Shown here piece by piece: positions 28,898 to 38,323 of a stretch of 64,000 bases of DNA (position 1 is its first letter; each line of letters starts with the position of its first letter). Below the pieces are notes generated by a model that saw only the letters and a program-made list of their open reading frames with translations, made no database searches and was not told the DNA's origin. This DNA is from Pseudomonas sp. HS6. GTDB lineage: Bacteria > Pseudomonadota > Gammaproteobacteria > Pseudomonadales > Pseudomonadaceae. The position numbers and the translations under genes are program-made. The stretch lies in the NCBI RefSeq assembly GCF_023375815.1, contig NZ_CP067412.1:5084001-5148000 (forward strand), given 5' to 3'.

Positions 28898-30724
28898 CTA
28901 CGGCTGCCAGTAATTCTTCTCCCCACTCAACTTGCGATCAAGAAAACTCGCCGCACTGATCAGCGCCAGATGCGTCAATGCCTGTGGCGTGTTGCCCAGA
29001 TGCCGGCCACGGTTGTCGAACTCTTCCGCGTACAACCCCAGCGGATTGGCGTAGCGCAGCAGTTGTACGAACTCCAGATGAGCCTTTTCCACTTGCCCGG
29101 CCCGGGCCAGGCATTCCACGTACCAGAACGAGCACGCAGCGAAGGCGCCTTCGGTGCCGGATAAACCATCGATGCCCGCATCGTCGTTGCGATAGCGGTA
29201 AACCATTCCGTCGCGCACCAGATGTTTTTCGATGGCTTCCAGCGTCGCGAGCCAGCGTGGGTCCTTGGCACTGACGAAACGCACCAGCGGCATCAACAAC
29301 ATCGAGCCATCCAGCGCGGTGCCGCCCTGGTATTGCACAAAATGCCCGCGTTCTTCGTTCCAGAAGTTGTCCCAGATGTCGGCATGAATCGCCTGACGCG
29401 TCTGGTCCCATCGGGCGAAGGGTGCCGGCAGCGAGCGTTTCGAGGCCAGGCGGATGGCCCGGTCCAGCGCCACCCAGCACATCAGCCGCGAATGCAGAAA
29501 GTGATGTTGCTCACCGCGCATTTCCCAGATGCCTACGTCCTTGGTCTGCCAGGTCTCACAGACCTGATCGACCACTTCCATCACATGTTTCCAGCCTTCG
29601 TGGGAAATGGCGTCGCCGTACTTGTTGACCAGATAAACGGCGTCCATCAGTTCGCCGAAGATATCCAGTTGAATCTGGTCGTACGCACCATTGCCGATGC
29701 GCACTGGTTTTGCGCCGCCATGCCCGGACAAATGCGAGAGTTCGGTTTCCGGAAGTTCCTGGCGTCCGTCGATGGCGTAGAGGATGTTCAGCTTCATCGA
29801 TTGGCCGCTGCAATCGCTGACCCGCCCGCGCAACCAGCGCATGTAGCCGTTGGCTTCGTCGACAAAGCCCAGGCGCATGAAGGCGTAGACGGTGAACGAC
29901 GCGTCGCGGATCCAGGTGTAGCGATAGTCCCAATTGCGCTCGCCGCCGGGTGTCTCCGGCAGGCCGAACGTAGCGGCGGCGAGGATTGCGCCGTGCTGGC
30001 GCGAGGTCAGCAGCTTCAGGGCGAGAGCCGAGCGGTTGACCATTTCGCGCCAGCGACCGCGGTAGTTGGACTGGCCAATCCAGTCGCGCCAGAACTTCAG
30101 GGTGCGCTCAATGCACAGCTGCGCGGCGCCTTCGGCAAAACGCGGATCGTCGCTGGCGCCGAGCATGAACGCTGCCGTCTGATCCTGTTTGAGAGTGAAT
30201 TGTGCGACTGCTGCATCGTTATCGACGCTCAAGGTTTGATCCGAGGCCAGCCGTAGCGTTGGCTGCCCGCTGGCGCTGAAAAGTACATCCTTCTTGTCGA
30301 TTGCGGCGTGAGTTTCAGCGCGGGCGTAGTCATGCCGAACGGCGCAGTGCAGATGAAACGTCGCCTGCCCGCTGACCACTCGCACCCGGCGGATCAACAA
30401 TGGCAACGCATCGTCGTTGTCGCCAATGGGCAACAGGTCGGTGATTTCCACCACGGCGTGGTCGCTGAGCCAACGGGTTTGCAGGACGTTGGTGTCCGGC
30501 AGGTAAATTTGCTCGCGCCGGGCATCTGGCAGGTCCGGCGCGAGCTGGAAAATCCCGGCATCGGGGGTGTCCAGCAGCGAACAAAAGATCGACGGGCTGT
30601 CGAACTCCGGCCAGCAGAAGAAATCCACGCTGCCCTTGTCATTGACCAGCGCGGCGCTGCGCATGTCGCCGATGATGCCGTGGGCGTCGATGGGGCTTTG
30701 TCGTTCGGAATGATGCTCAGCCAT
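28898..30724 (-). CDS. Glycoside hydrolase family 15 protein (glucoamylase/trehalase-like)
   Basis: 608 residues from the ATG at 30724 (a GTG two codons upstream is also possible). The N-terminal beta-sandwich domain (about 1-230; DMRSAALVNDKGSVDFFCWPEFDSPS) precedes an (alpha/alpha)6 barrel with the family signatures ERNWDYRYTWIRDASFT and NTPQALTHLALISAA. No signal peptide, so it is cytoplasmic. Related proteins hydrolyse alpha-glucosidic bonds, some of them trehalose. Its start overlaps the stop of the SDR gene (ATGGCTGA), so they form a coupled pair. Confidence 0.85.
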   Translation of the reverse strand: MAEHHSERQSPIDAHGIIGDMRSAALVNDKGSVDFFCWPEFDSPSIFCSLLDTPDAGIFQLAPDLPDARREQIYLPDTNVLQTRWLSDHAVVEITDLLPIGDNDDALPLLIRRVRVVSGQATFHLHCAVRHDYARAETHAAIDKKDVLFSASGQPTLRLASDQTLSVDNDAAVAQFTLKQDQTAAFMLGASDDPRFAEGAAQLCIERTLKFWRDWIGQSNYRGRWREMVNRSALALKLLTSRQHGAILAAATFGLPETPGGERNWDYRYTWIRDASFTVYAFMRLGFVDEANGYMRWLRGRVSDCSGQSMKLNILYAIDGRQELPETELSHLSGHGGAKPVRIGNGAYDQIQLDIFGELMDAVYLVNKYGDAISHEGWKHVMEVVDQVCETWQTKDVGIWEMRGEQHHFLHSRLMCWVALDRAIRLASKRSLPAPFARWDQTRQAIHADIWDNFWNEERGHFVQYQGGTALDGSMLLMPLVRFVSAKDPRWLATLEAIEKHLVRDGMVYRYRNDDAGIDGLSGTEGAFAACSFWYVECLARAGQVEKAHLEFVQLLRYANPLGLYAEEFDNRGRHLGNTPQALTHLALISAASFLDRKLSGEKNYWQP

Positions 30725-31517
30725 TGCCACGGAACTCCGGATAGAGGCTCATGCCGCCGTCGATGAACAGGGTGGTGCCGACGATGTAGTCGGAAGCATC
30801 GGAGGCGAGGAACACCACCGCGTTGGCCACGTCCTCGACATCGCCGATGCGCCCGTAAGGGATGAGTTTGAGCAGGGCTTGCCCGGCGTCGCCTTCGGTG
30901 GCGTCTTTATTGATGGCCGTGCGGATTGCCCCCGGTGCGATGCCGTTGATGCGGATTCGCTGGTGGCTGACTTCCTGGGCCAGGGTCTGCATCAATTGAT
31001 CGACGCCGCCCTTGGAGGCGGCGTAGTTCACATGCCCGGCCCAGGGAATGCGCTGGTGCACCGAGCTCATGTGGATGATTTTGCCGGCGGCCCGCGACAC
31101 GCCTTCGCGCACGCCCTGGCGGTTGAAGATCCGCAGCGCGGCGCGGGCGCAGAGGAACTGTCCGGTGAGGTTGACGCCAATCACCGTGTTCCAGTCGGCC
31201 AACGACATATCCACAGCCGCCGCGTCTTTTTGCAGGCCGGAATTGGCCACCAGAATGTCCAGCGTGCCGAAAGCGTCGAGGGTTTGCTGGAACAGTCGCT
31301 CTACCTCTTCTTCCTTCGAAACATCGGCGCCGATGGCAATGGCCTGGCCACCGTCGGCGACAATCTGCCGGGCCAGCGCTTCGGCCGGTTCGGCTTGTCG
31401 GTTGTAGTTGATGACCACGGCGGCACCGGCAGCGGCCAGGGCTTTGGCGGCGCCATGGCCGATGCCGGAGCTGGCGCCGGTGACAAGTGCCACTTGGCGG
31501 GCGAGGGAAATCTGCAT
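30717..31517 (-). CDS. Short-chain dehydrogenase/reductase, glucose 1-dehydrogenase-like
   Basis: 266 residues. NAD(P)-binding TGASSGIGHG (about 14-23), NSG motif, catalytic Ser in HMSSVHQR and YAASK (Tyr and Lys), and the C-terminal FIDGGMSLYPEF typical of glucose 1-dehydrogenases. Overlap with the GH15 gene suggests that the two act on the same sugar: glucose released by the hydrolase could be oxidised here. That link is inference. Confidence 0.83.
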   Translation of the reverse strand: MQISLARQVALVTGASSGIGHGAAKALAAAGAAVVINYNRQAEPAEALARQIVADGGQAIAIGADVSKEEEVERLFQQTLDAFGTLDILVANSGLQKDAAAVDMSLADWNTVIGVNLTGQFLCARAALRIFNRQGVREGVSRAAGKIIHMSSVHQRIPWAGHVNYAASKGGVDQLMQTLAQEVSHQRIRINGIAPGAIRTAINKDATEGDAGQALLKLIPYGRIGDVEDVANAVVFLASDASDYIVGTTLFIDGGMSLYPEFRGNG

Positions 31518-31725
31518 GCGGGGTCGCGCCTTGGGTTGAGGGCTTACTTAGCTGACTGGCGGCCGGCGGCGAGAGTTCATCCGCGTACATGAAATGATCG
31601 ACAGCTTGGCGCCGCAGCGATTGGCCTTGCATGCCACAGGGACTTCACACTCCACCAACAATTCCTCGCTTTCCCGCCCGTCAGGCTTTGTGGCAAGTTG
31701 GCCGCCCCTGATGAGGCTGTATCCG

Positions 31726-32898
31726 ATGGCAAACCCTTACCGCGAACTGTTCAACGCCCCCGGCGCCCGGGCCTTTGTGATGGCCGGGATGATCGCGCGC
31801 ATGCCGATTTCCATGACCGGCATCGGCGTGATCACCATGCTCTCGCAATTGACCGGCGGTTATGCGTTGGCAGGCGGGGTGGCGGCGACCTTTGCTTTGG
31901 CCACGGCGTTCTGCGCGCCGCAGGTGTCGCGGCTGGTGGACCGTTACGGTCAGGGACGGATTTTGCCGGTGTCGGCGCTGATCGGTGGCGGGGCGTTGCT
32001 GATGTTGCTGCTGTGCACCCGTTTGCAGGCGCCGACCTGGACGCTGTTCATCTGCGCCGCGCTGGCCGGTTGCATGCCGAGCATGTCGGCGATGGTGCGG
32101 GCGCGCTGGACGGAAATCTATCGTGGCCAGCCGCAATTGCAGACCGCGTATGCGCTGGAATCGGTGCTCGACGAAGTCTGCTTTATCGTCGGGCCGCCGC
32201 TGTCGGTGGGGCTGTGCGTCGGCGTGTTTCCCGAGGCCGGGCCACTGGCGGCGCTGTTGATGCTGGCGATCGGCGTGACGGCGTTTGTCGCGCAGCGCAG
32301 CACCGAGCCGCCGGTGCACCCTCACGAATCAGAGCATCAAGGTTCGATCATTCGTTCGACCGACGTGCAATGGCTGCTGCTGTTGATGGTCGCCATGGGC
32401 ATGATCGTCGGCGTGGTCGATGTGGTTAGCGTTGCGTTCGCCCAGCAACAAGGGCAACCGGCGGCGGCGAGCATCGTGTTGTCGGTGTACGCCATCGGTT
32501 CCTGTTTGGCGGGTATCGCGTTTGGTGCGATGCGCTCGAAACTGCCGTTGCCGCGCCTCTTTCTCTACGGCGGCCTGGCGACGGCGGTGACCACGCTGCC
32601 GTTGCTGCTGGCGACCAATATTTTCGGATTGTCCGTGGCGGTGTTCATCGCCGGGCTGTTCTTCTCGCCAACATTGATTGTGGCGATGGCGTTGATCGAG
32701 CGCATCGTGCCGCCGGCCAAACTCACCGAAGGCCTGACCTGGCTGGTGACCGGCCTGAGCATTGGCGTGGCCATCGGTGCCGCTGGTTCCGGCGCACTGG
32801 TGGATGCGTTCGGCGCCCGCAGCGGGTTCTGGCTGGCGATCGCTGCGGGTGCGGTGGTGCTGTGTTCGGCGGTGCAGAGTTTCCGTCATTTGAAGTGA
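31726..32898 (+). CDS. MFS transporter
   Basis: 390 residues from MANPYRELFNAPGARAF with about twelve hydrophobic segments and a weak A-motif (VDRYGQGR). An in-frame ATG at 31711 and open frame back to 31594 are alternatives; no strong ribosome-binding site decides. It lies immediately upstream of the siderophore genes on the same strand (72-bp gap), but there is a candidate PvdS site in that gap, so it is probably a separate unit. Substrate unknown. Confidence 0.8.
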   Translation: MANPYRELFNAPGARAFVMAGMIARMPISMTGIGVITMLSQLTGGYALAGGVAATFALATAFCAPQVSRLVDRYGQGRILPVSALIGGGALLMLLLCTRLQAPTWTLFICAALAGCMPSMSAMVRARWTEIYRGQPQLQTAYALESVLDEVCFIVGPPLSVGLCVGVFPEAGPLAALLMLAIGVTAFVAQRSTEPPVHPHESEHQGSIIRSTDVQWLLLLMVAMGMIVGVVDVVSVAFAQQQGQPAAASIVLSVYAIGSCLAGIAFGAMRSKLPLPRLFLYGGLATAVTTLPLLLATNIFGLSVAVFIAGLFFSPTLIVAMALIERIVPPAKLTEGLTWLVTGLSIGVAIGAAGSGALVDAFGARSGFWLAIAAGAVVLCSAVQSFRHLK

Positions 32899-32911
32899 TC
32901 GATGCACCGGA

Positions 32912-32936
32912 CTAATTCCCGCTGTACCTCATCCGT
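32912..32936 (+). promoter_or_regulatory. Possible PvdS-type (iron-starvation) promoter, imperfect
   Basis: CTAAT (32912-32916), 17 bp, then CGT (32934-32936), 35 bp before the thioesterase start. Compared with TAAAT-N16-CGT it has one changed base in the -35 element and a 1-bp longer spacer. Confidence 0.4.
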
Positions 32937-32970
32937 TCTCTTTTACAGATAACCCATTGAGGTAAACGCG

Positions 32971-33711
32971 GTGACAAAGCTGACACTGCTGTGCCTGCCC
33001 TATTCGGGCGCCAGCGCCATGGTCTACAGCCGCTGGCGGCGCCAGCTGCCGTCGTGGATGCAACTGCAACCGGTGGAGTTGCCCGGGCGCGGCGCGCGCT
33101 ACGACGAACCCCTGCAAATCGACATGCGGGCCCTTGCCCGGCAATTGGCCCGCGAGCATAAACCTTCGCTGCAGGCGCCCTATGCGTTGTTCGGGCATAG
33201 CCTGGGCGCGCTGCTCGCGTGTGAACTGGCCCATGCCTTTCGCGAACTTGGTGCACCCGAGCCGGTGGCGCTGTTTGCCTCCGGTACGGCCGCTCCGAGC
33301 ATGCGCAGCGACTACGACCGCGGTTTTTCCGAGGCTCGCAGCGACGAGGAGTTGATCGAGCAGTTGCGCACCTTTCAGGGCACCAGCGAAGAAGTCCTGG
33401 CCAATCAGGAGCTGATGAGCCTGACGCTGCCGGTCCTGCGTGCCGATTTCATGATGTGCGGACGCTTCACGCCGATTGAACGGCCTCTGCTCAATTGTCC
33501 GGTGCATGTGCTGGGCGGCAAGGAAGACCGGGCGACCACCGAACAATTGATCGGCTGGAGCAAAGAGACGCTGGGAAGCTTCTCGGTGGACATGATGACC
33601 GGTGGTCATTTCTTCATTCATGAGCATGAAGCCCGGGTCATCCGCACGCTCAAGAGTCACCTGGAAGCCCATCACCGGCGCCATGCGCTGTCGGCGGCAC
33701 CGGCGCTGTGA
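32971..33711 (+). CDS. Type II thioesterase of the siderophore NRPS
   Basis: 246 residues starting at GTG with GAGG 8 nt upstream. Alpha/beta-hydrolase with GHSLG (Ser77), Asp186 in LGGKED and His213 in GGHFF. Such GrsT-like enzymes free stalled carrier proteins in NRPS lines by removing wrong or misprimed groups. It heads the siderophore operon, 39 bp before the hydroxylase gene. Because the synthetases here carry no in-line thioesterase, a role in product release is also conceivable. Confidence 0.88.
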   Translation: MTKLTLLCLPYSGASAMVYSRWRRQLPSWMQLQPVELPGRGARYDEPLQIDMRALARQLAREHKPSLQAPYALFGHSLGALLACELAHAFRELGAPEPVALFASGTAAPSMRSDYDRGFSEARSDEELIEQLRTFQGTSEEVLANQELMSLTLPVLRADFMMCGRFTPIERPLLNCPVHVLGGKEDRATTEQLIGWSKETLGSFSVDMMTGGHFFIHEHEARVIRTLKSHLEAHHRRHALSAAPAL

Positions 33712-33750
33712 AGCGCGGTTCACCTATCGAGTGTTTTGAGGAGGCCAGTC

Positions 33751-34734
33751 ATGGCTGTTGCTGAGGGATTTTCTGTCCGTCCGTTGTTGCCGCACCGCGG
33801 TCGCCTGCCGCTGCTGGTGGAGGCAAGCGACGCCGATACAGACTTGCTGGCGGTGTTCGACGAATTGAAGACACTGGTCGATGAGCATCTGCTGCAAGAC
33901 GGCGGTGTGCTGTTTCGCGGGTTCCGGCTGGACGGCGCAGAACGCTTTCGCGAGTTTGCGGCGAGCTTCGGTCATCCGCTGTTGAACTACGAGTTTGGCT
34001 CGACGCCGCGCACCAATGTGACCCAGGGTGTGTACACCTCCACCGAATACCCGGCGCACCAGAGTATTCCGCTGCACAACGAGCAGGCGTACTCCCGGGA
34101 CTGGCCGATGAAGATCTGGTTCTACAGCATGATCGCGGCAAAGTCCGGTGGCGAAACGCCGATTGCCGACAGTCGTGAAGTGTATCGTCGGATTCCGGTG
34201 GCGATCCGCGAGCGTTTCGTCAGCAAGGGGCTGATGTATGTGCGCAACTTCGGTAACGGGCTGGATGTGGCCTGGGAAGATGTGTTCAACACCGAAGACC
34301 AGGCTGAGGTCGAGGCCTACTGCCAGGCTCACGGCATTGTCTGCGAGTGGAAGGACGACGGTGAGCTGCGCACCCGCCAGACCTGTCAGGCCGTCGCGCA
34401 GCACCCGGTCACCGGGGACATGGTCTGGTTCAATCAGGCGCACCTGTTCCATATTTCCAACCTGCAACCGGAAGTGCGCGAGAGCCTGCTGGACATCGTC
34501 GATGAAGAGGACTTGCCGCGTAACGTCTACTACGGTGACGGTTCGCCGATTGAAGATGAGGTCCTGAGCCAGATCCGTGCTGTGCTCGACGAATGCGCCA
34601 TCAGCTTCCCTTGGCAGGAAGGCGATGTGCTGATGCTCGACAACATGTTGTCGGCTCATGCCCGCTCGCCGTTCGAAGGCCCGCGCAAGGTCATCGTGGC
34701 CATGGCCGAAGGTCACTCCCAGGACGCACTCTGA
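33751..34734 (+). CDS. SyrP/TauD-family aspartyl beta-hydroxylase
   Basis: 327 residues from the ATG preceded by GAGGAGG (6-nt spacing). Non-heme Fe(II)/2-oxoglutarate dioxygenase: iron ligands HNE (H109, E111) and distal H303, with R312 for 2-oxoglutarate (SAHARSPFEGPRK). Relatives hydroxylate Asp on NRPS carrier domains, giving the beta-hydroxyaspartate that serves as an iron ligand. The only module here reading as Asp is the first module of the second synthetase, which is the likely partner. A hairpin (34765-34787) follows the stop. Confidence 0.88.
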   Translation: MAVAEGFSVRPLLPHRGRLPLLVEASDADTDLLAVFDELKTLVDEHLLQDGGVLFRGFRLDGAERFREFAASFGHPLLNYEFGSTPRTNVTQGVYTSTEYPAHQSIPLHNEQAYSRDWPMKIWFYSMIAAKSGGETPIADSREVYRRIPVAIRERFVSKGLMYVRNFGNGLDVAWEDVFNTEDQAEVEAYCQAHGIVCEWKDDGELRTRQTCQAVAQHPVTGDMVWFNQAHLFHISNLQPEVRESLLDIVDEEDLPRNVYYGDGSPIEDEVLSQIRAVLDECAISFPWQEGDVLMLDNMLSAHARSPFEGPRKVIVAMAEGHSQDAL

Positions 34735-34764
34735 CCCGTTGCGACAGTTGAACGGGTTATTGTC

Positions 34765-34787
34765 GAAGCCGGTCAAGTACCGGCTTC
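34765..34787 (+). terminator. Hairpin after the hydroxylase gene (possible terminator)
   Basis: GAAGCCGGT (34765-34773) / ACCGGCTTC (34779-34787), loop CAAGT, followed by GGCATTTGTG; the T tract is poor. It lies upstream of the PvdS-type promoter of the first NRPS gene. Confidence 0.5.
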
Positions 34788-34840
34788 GGCATTTGTGCGT
34801 CAGTCCCTGTTGCCCTCGACCGGGGATTGCCCGGCCTCGC

Positions 34841-34864
34841 TAAATCATTGCGTTTGCCATTCGT
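34841..34864 (+). promoter_or_regulatory. PvdS-type iron-starvation promoter before the first NRPS gene
   Basis: Exact TAAAT (34841-34845), 16-bp spacer, CGT (34862-34864), the sequence recognised by PvdS-family ECF sigma factors in Pseudomonas. It sits 57 bp before the NRPS start, implying Fur/PvdS-dependent expression in iron limitation. Confidence 0.8.
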
Positions 34865-34921
34865 TCTTGTTGATACGACCGGGCCTCCTGGTCACGCCGC
34901 CGATCAGCAAGGACCCAATGC

Positions 34922-37900
34922 ATGAATGCCGCAGACGCACAGAAACTAGCCCGCCGCTTTATCGAATTGCCTCAGGACAAACGCCGTGTGTTCCTCGCCG
35001 GCATGGCCCGTGAAGGGATCAATTTTGCGCAGCTGCCCATGACCGCCTGCATCGGGGCCGCCGAGCGTGACGGCCTGTCCTATGCCCAGCAGCGGATGTG
35101 GTTTCTTTGGCAGATGGACCCGCAAAGTGCCGCCTACAACCTGCCGATGGCCGTGCGCCTGAGCGGCGAGTTGCAGGCCGAGGCGCTGGAGCAGGCGTTC
35201 AGTCTGTTGGCGGCGCGGCATGAGTGCCTGCGCACGACGTTCGGCCAGGAGGGCGAGCAAGCGTTCCAGAAAGTCGCCGAACCCCGGCCGGTCAAATTGG
35301 CCCTCACAGATCTGAGCGCCTTGCCTGAGGATCAACGCTGGCCGCTGGCCCGGCAGCACATGATGGCGGAAGCCACGCAAGCCTTCGATCTGGAAAACGG
35401 GCCACTGCTGAGCCTGCGCCTGCTGCGGCTGGACGCGCAAGAGCACGTGCTGTTGCTGACGTTGCACCACATTATTGCCGACGGCTGGTCGATGAACATT
35501 CTCATCGACGAATTCATGCGCACCTACGATGCGCTGGTGGCCGGGCGCGAGCCACAATTGCCGGCGATCACCGTGCACTACCGCGACTATGCACTGTGGC
35601 AACGCAGTTGGCTGGAGGCGGGCGAGCGTGAGCGGCAGCTCGATTATTGGCGCGCGCATTTGGGTGACGAGCATCCGGTGCTTGAACTGCCGACCGACCG
35701 TGCGTACCCGGCCCAGGCCAGTCACCGCGGCGCGCGTCTGGAAACGGTCATCGATGCCAGCCTGCGTCAGGATTTGAAAAATCTCGCGCAACGTCAGGGC
35801 GTGACCCTGTTCGTAGTTCTGCTGGCGGCCTTCAAGACCTTGCTGCATCGCTACAGCGGCCAGACCGACATTCGCGTCGGCGGCCTGATCGCCAACCGCA
35901 CCCGCAGCGAAACCGAAGGCCTGATCGGCTTCTTCGTCAATACGCAAATCCTGCGCAGCGTGGTCACCGCCAATAGCCGTTTCGCCGATTTGCTGCAGAG
36001 CGTGCGCCAAGCTGCGGCCGGCGCGCAGTCCCATCAGGATCTGCCATTCGACGCCTTGATCGAAGCGTTGCAGCCGGCTCGCAGCCAGAGCCATAACCCG
36101 CTGTTCCAGGTGATGTTCAACCACCAGCCGCTGGTGACCGATTTGCAGCAGGCGCAGTTGGCGTCCGGTTTGCAGGTTGGTTACCTGACCGAAGAGCAAC
36201 TGACCGGCAGTGGCCGCGAACACGCGGCCACCAGCGATCTGATGCTCGATACCCGCGAAGAGGGCGAGCAACTGTTCGCCGCGTTTACCTACGCCACCGA
36301 TATTTTCGACGAATCCACCATCGCCGCGCTGGCCGGGCACTGGCGCAACGTGCTGGTGTCGGTCTGCCGCGATCCGCAGCAGTTGATCGGCAACCTTTCG
36401 ATGCTGGACGTTGCCGAGCAGCAGGGCTTGATCCAGATCGCCGAAACGAGCCCGCGACTGGCCAGCTTTCAGACCCTGTTCGAAGCGCAAGTGACGCGTA
36501 CGCCAGATGCACCGGCGGTGATTCTGGCGAGCGAGTCGGCGCCCTCGATCACCTATGCCGAACTGAATCGACGCAGCAATCGCCTGGCCCATCAACTGCG
36601 CGCCCGGGGTGTTGGCCCGGACGTGTTGGTCGGCGTGGCGCTGGGGCGTTCGCTGGAACTGGCCGTCGCCTTGCTCGCCGTGCTCAAGGCCGGGGGCGCC
36701 TATGTGCCGCTGGATCCGCAGACCCCGGGCGAGCGCTTGCGCCACGTACTTGACGACAGCGGACTGAAACTGTTGCTGACCGACCGCCAGACACTGGCCG
36801 GTCTGCCGACCCTCGACGGCGTGGAAAGCCTGTGCCTGGACACGTTGCCGGACGACGGTGCCGGCGACAATCTGCCGGTGACCGTCGAGCCGCAAAACCT
36901 GGCTTACGTGATCTATACCTCCGGTTCGACCGGCCGGCCCAAAGGTGTGGCGATCAGTCACGCCGCGCTGAGCGAGTTCATCGAGCGCGCCATCGACTAC
37001 AGCGACCTGCGCGAAGGCGACCGGGTGTTGCAGTTCGCAACCAGCAGCTTTGACGGGTTCGTCGAGCAGTTTTTCCCGCCGCTCTGTCACGGCGCGAGCG
37101 TGGTGCTGCGCGATGCGCGTCTGTGGGACAGCGCGACATTGCATCAAGTGATCCTCGAACACGGCATCACCCTGGCCGACCTGCCGGCGGCGTACTGGTA
37201 CTGGCTGGTGCAGGAATACGCAGCCAATCCTCCGGCGCACTTCGGTGCCCTGCGCCAGATTCACGTGGGCGGCGAGGCGATGGCGGTGGACGGTCTGCGC
37301 CTGTGGCAACAGGCCGGGCTGGGTCATGTGCGTCTGCTCAACACCTACGGGCCGACCGAGGCGACGGTGGTATCGACGATCCACGACTGCTCGGCGCTGA
37401 CTGCGGAAGCTGTGTCGTGGCGCGGCATACCGATTGGGCAGGGTCTGGCCGCACGTCGTCTGTACGTGCTGGATGATGATTTGAACCTGCTGCCACAAGG
37501 CGCGGTAGGCGAGTTGTACATCGGTGGACCGGGCCTGGCGCGCGGTTATCACCGACAGCCGACGTTGAGTGCCGAGCGTTTCATTGCCGACCCGTTCGCC
37601 AGTGGCGAACGCTTGTATCGCACCGGCGATCGCGCACGTTTGCGCGCTGACGGCGCGGTGGAATACGTCGGTCGCGTGGATCACCAAGTGAAGATTCGCG
37701 GCTTCCGTATCGAGCTGGGTGAAATCGAATCGCGCCTGCAGCAGTGCCCGGGTATCCGCGAGGCCGTGGTGCTGGCCTTGCCGCTGAATGGCAGCCTGCA
37801 ACTGGTGGCGTATCTGGTGGCCGATCAGGACGTGCTCGACGGAGTGGCTGGTCAATCGGCGTTCCGTCAGCAGGTCAGGGCTTCGCTGCAAGCCAGGCTG

Positions 37901-38323
37901 CCGGACTACATGGTGCCGGGCCACCTGCTGTTGTTGGCGGAATTGCCGCTGACGCCGAGCGGCAAGCTCGATCGCAAGGCTTTGCCGGCGCCGGACATGG
38001 ATCAATTGCAGGTCGACTATCGCGTCCCGCAATCGGACATCGAACAAGCCCTGGCGCAGATCTGGGCGGATGTCCTGCAAGTGCCTCGCGTCGGGCTGGA
38101 CGATCACTTCTTTGAGTTGGGCGGCCATTCGCTGCTGGCGGCGCAAGTGATCGGACGGATCAAGAAACAACTAAACGTGGTGTTGCCGCTGCGCAACCTG
38201 TTCGAAAAACCGTTGCTCGGCGATCTGGCCCTGGCGGTGGCGCTGCTGACCGACGGTGCAACGGACAACGACTGGTCCGACATGGACCTGTTCATGAGTG
38301 CTTTGGAAGGAGAAGAAGTATGA
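34922..38323 (+). CDS. Pyoverdine NRPS 1: single C-A-T module, predicted Lys
   Basis: 1133 residues. Condensation domain of the L-donor type (LHHIIADGWS near 181), adenylation domain (YTSGSTGRPKG near 667) and carrier domain FFELGGHSLLA (near 1066). No epimerization or thioesterase domain. Specificity residues, aligned by eye to GrsA, read D-G-E-D-H-G-T-V-V-K, which I recall as a Lys code in pyoverdine synthetases. The N-terminal helical stretch (LARRFIELPQDKRRVFLAGM) recurs in the next synthetase. AAGGA lies 8 nt before the ATG. The stop overlaps the next start by 4 bp (ATGA). The N-terminal C domain should accept the PvdL-made chromophore tripeptide, so this module adds residue 1 of the peptide. 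Confidence 0.9.
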   Translation: MNAADAQKLARRFIELPQDKRRVFLAGMAREGINFAQLPMTACIGAAERDGLSYAQQRMWFLWQMDPQSAAYNLPMAVRLSGELQAEALEQAFSLLAARHECLRTTFGQEGEQAFQKVAEPRPVKLALTDLSALPEDQRWPLARQHMMAEATQAFDLENGPLLSLRLLRLDAQEHVLLLTLHHIIADGWSMNILIDEFMRTYDALVAGREPQLPAITVHYRDYALWQRSWLEAGERERQLDYWRAHLGDEHPVLELPTDRAYPAQASHRGARLETVIDASLRQDLKNLAQRQGVTLFVVLLAAFKTLLHRYSGQTDIRVGGLIANRTRSETEGLIGFFVNTQILRSVVTANSRFADLLQSVRQAAAGAQSHQDLPFDALIEALQPARSQSHNPLFQVMFNHQPLVTDLQQAQLASGLQVGYLTEEQLTGSGREHAATSDLMLDTREEGEQLFAAFTYATDIFDESTIAALAGHWRNVLVSVCRDPQQLIGNLSMLDVAEQQGLIQIAETSPRLASFQTLFEAQVTRTPDAPAVILASESAPSITYAELNRRSNRLAHQLRARGVGPDVLVGVALGRSLELAVALLAVLKAGGAYVPLDPQTPGERLRHVLDDSGLKLLLTDRQTLAGLPTLDGVESLCLDTLPDDGAGDNLPVTVEPQNLAYVIYTSGSTGRPKGVAISHAALSEFIERAIDYSDLREGDRVLQFATSSFDGFVEQFFPPLCHGASVVLRDARLWDSATLHQVILEHGITLADLPAAYWYWLVQEYAANPPAHFGALRQIHVGGEAMAVDGLRLWQQAGLGHVRLLNTYGPTEATVVSTIHDCSALTAEAVSWRGIPIGQGLAARRLYVLDDDLNLLPQGAVGELYIGGPGLARGYHRQPTLSAERFIADPFASGERLYRTGDRARLRADGAVEYVGRVDHQVKIRGFRIELGEIESRLQQCPGIREAVVLALPLNGSLQLVAYLVADQDVLDGVAGQSAFRQQVRASLQARLPDYMVPGHLLLLAELPLTPSGKLDRKALPAPDMDQLQVDYRVPQSDIEQALAQIWADVLQVPRVGLDDHFFELGGHSLLAAQVIGRIKKQLNVVLPLRNLFEKPLLGDLALAVALLTDGATDNDWSDMDLFMSALEGEEV

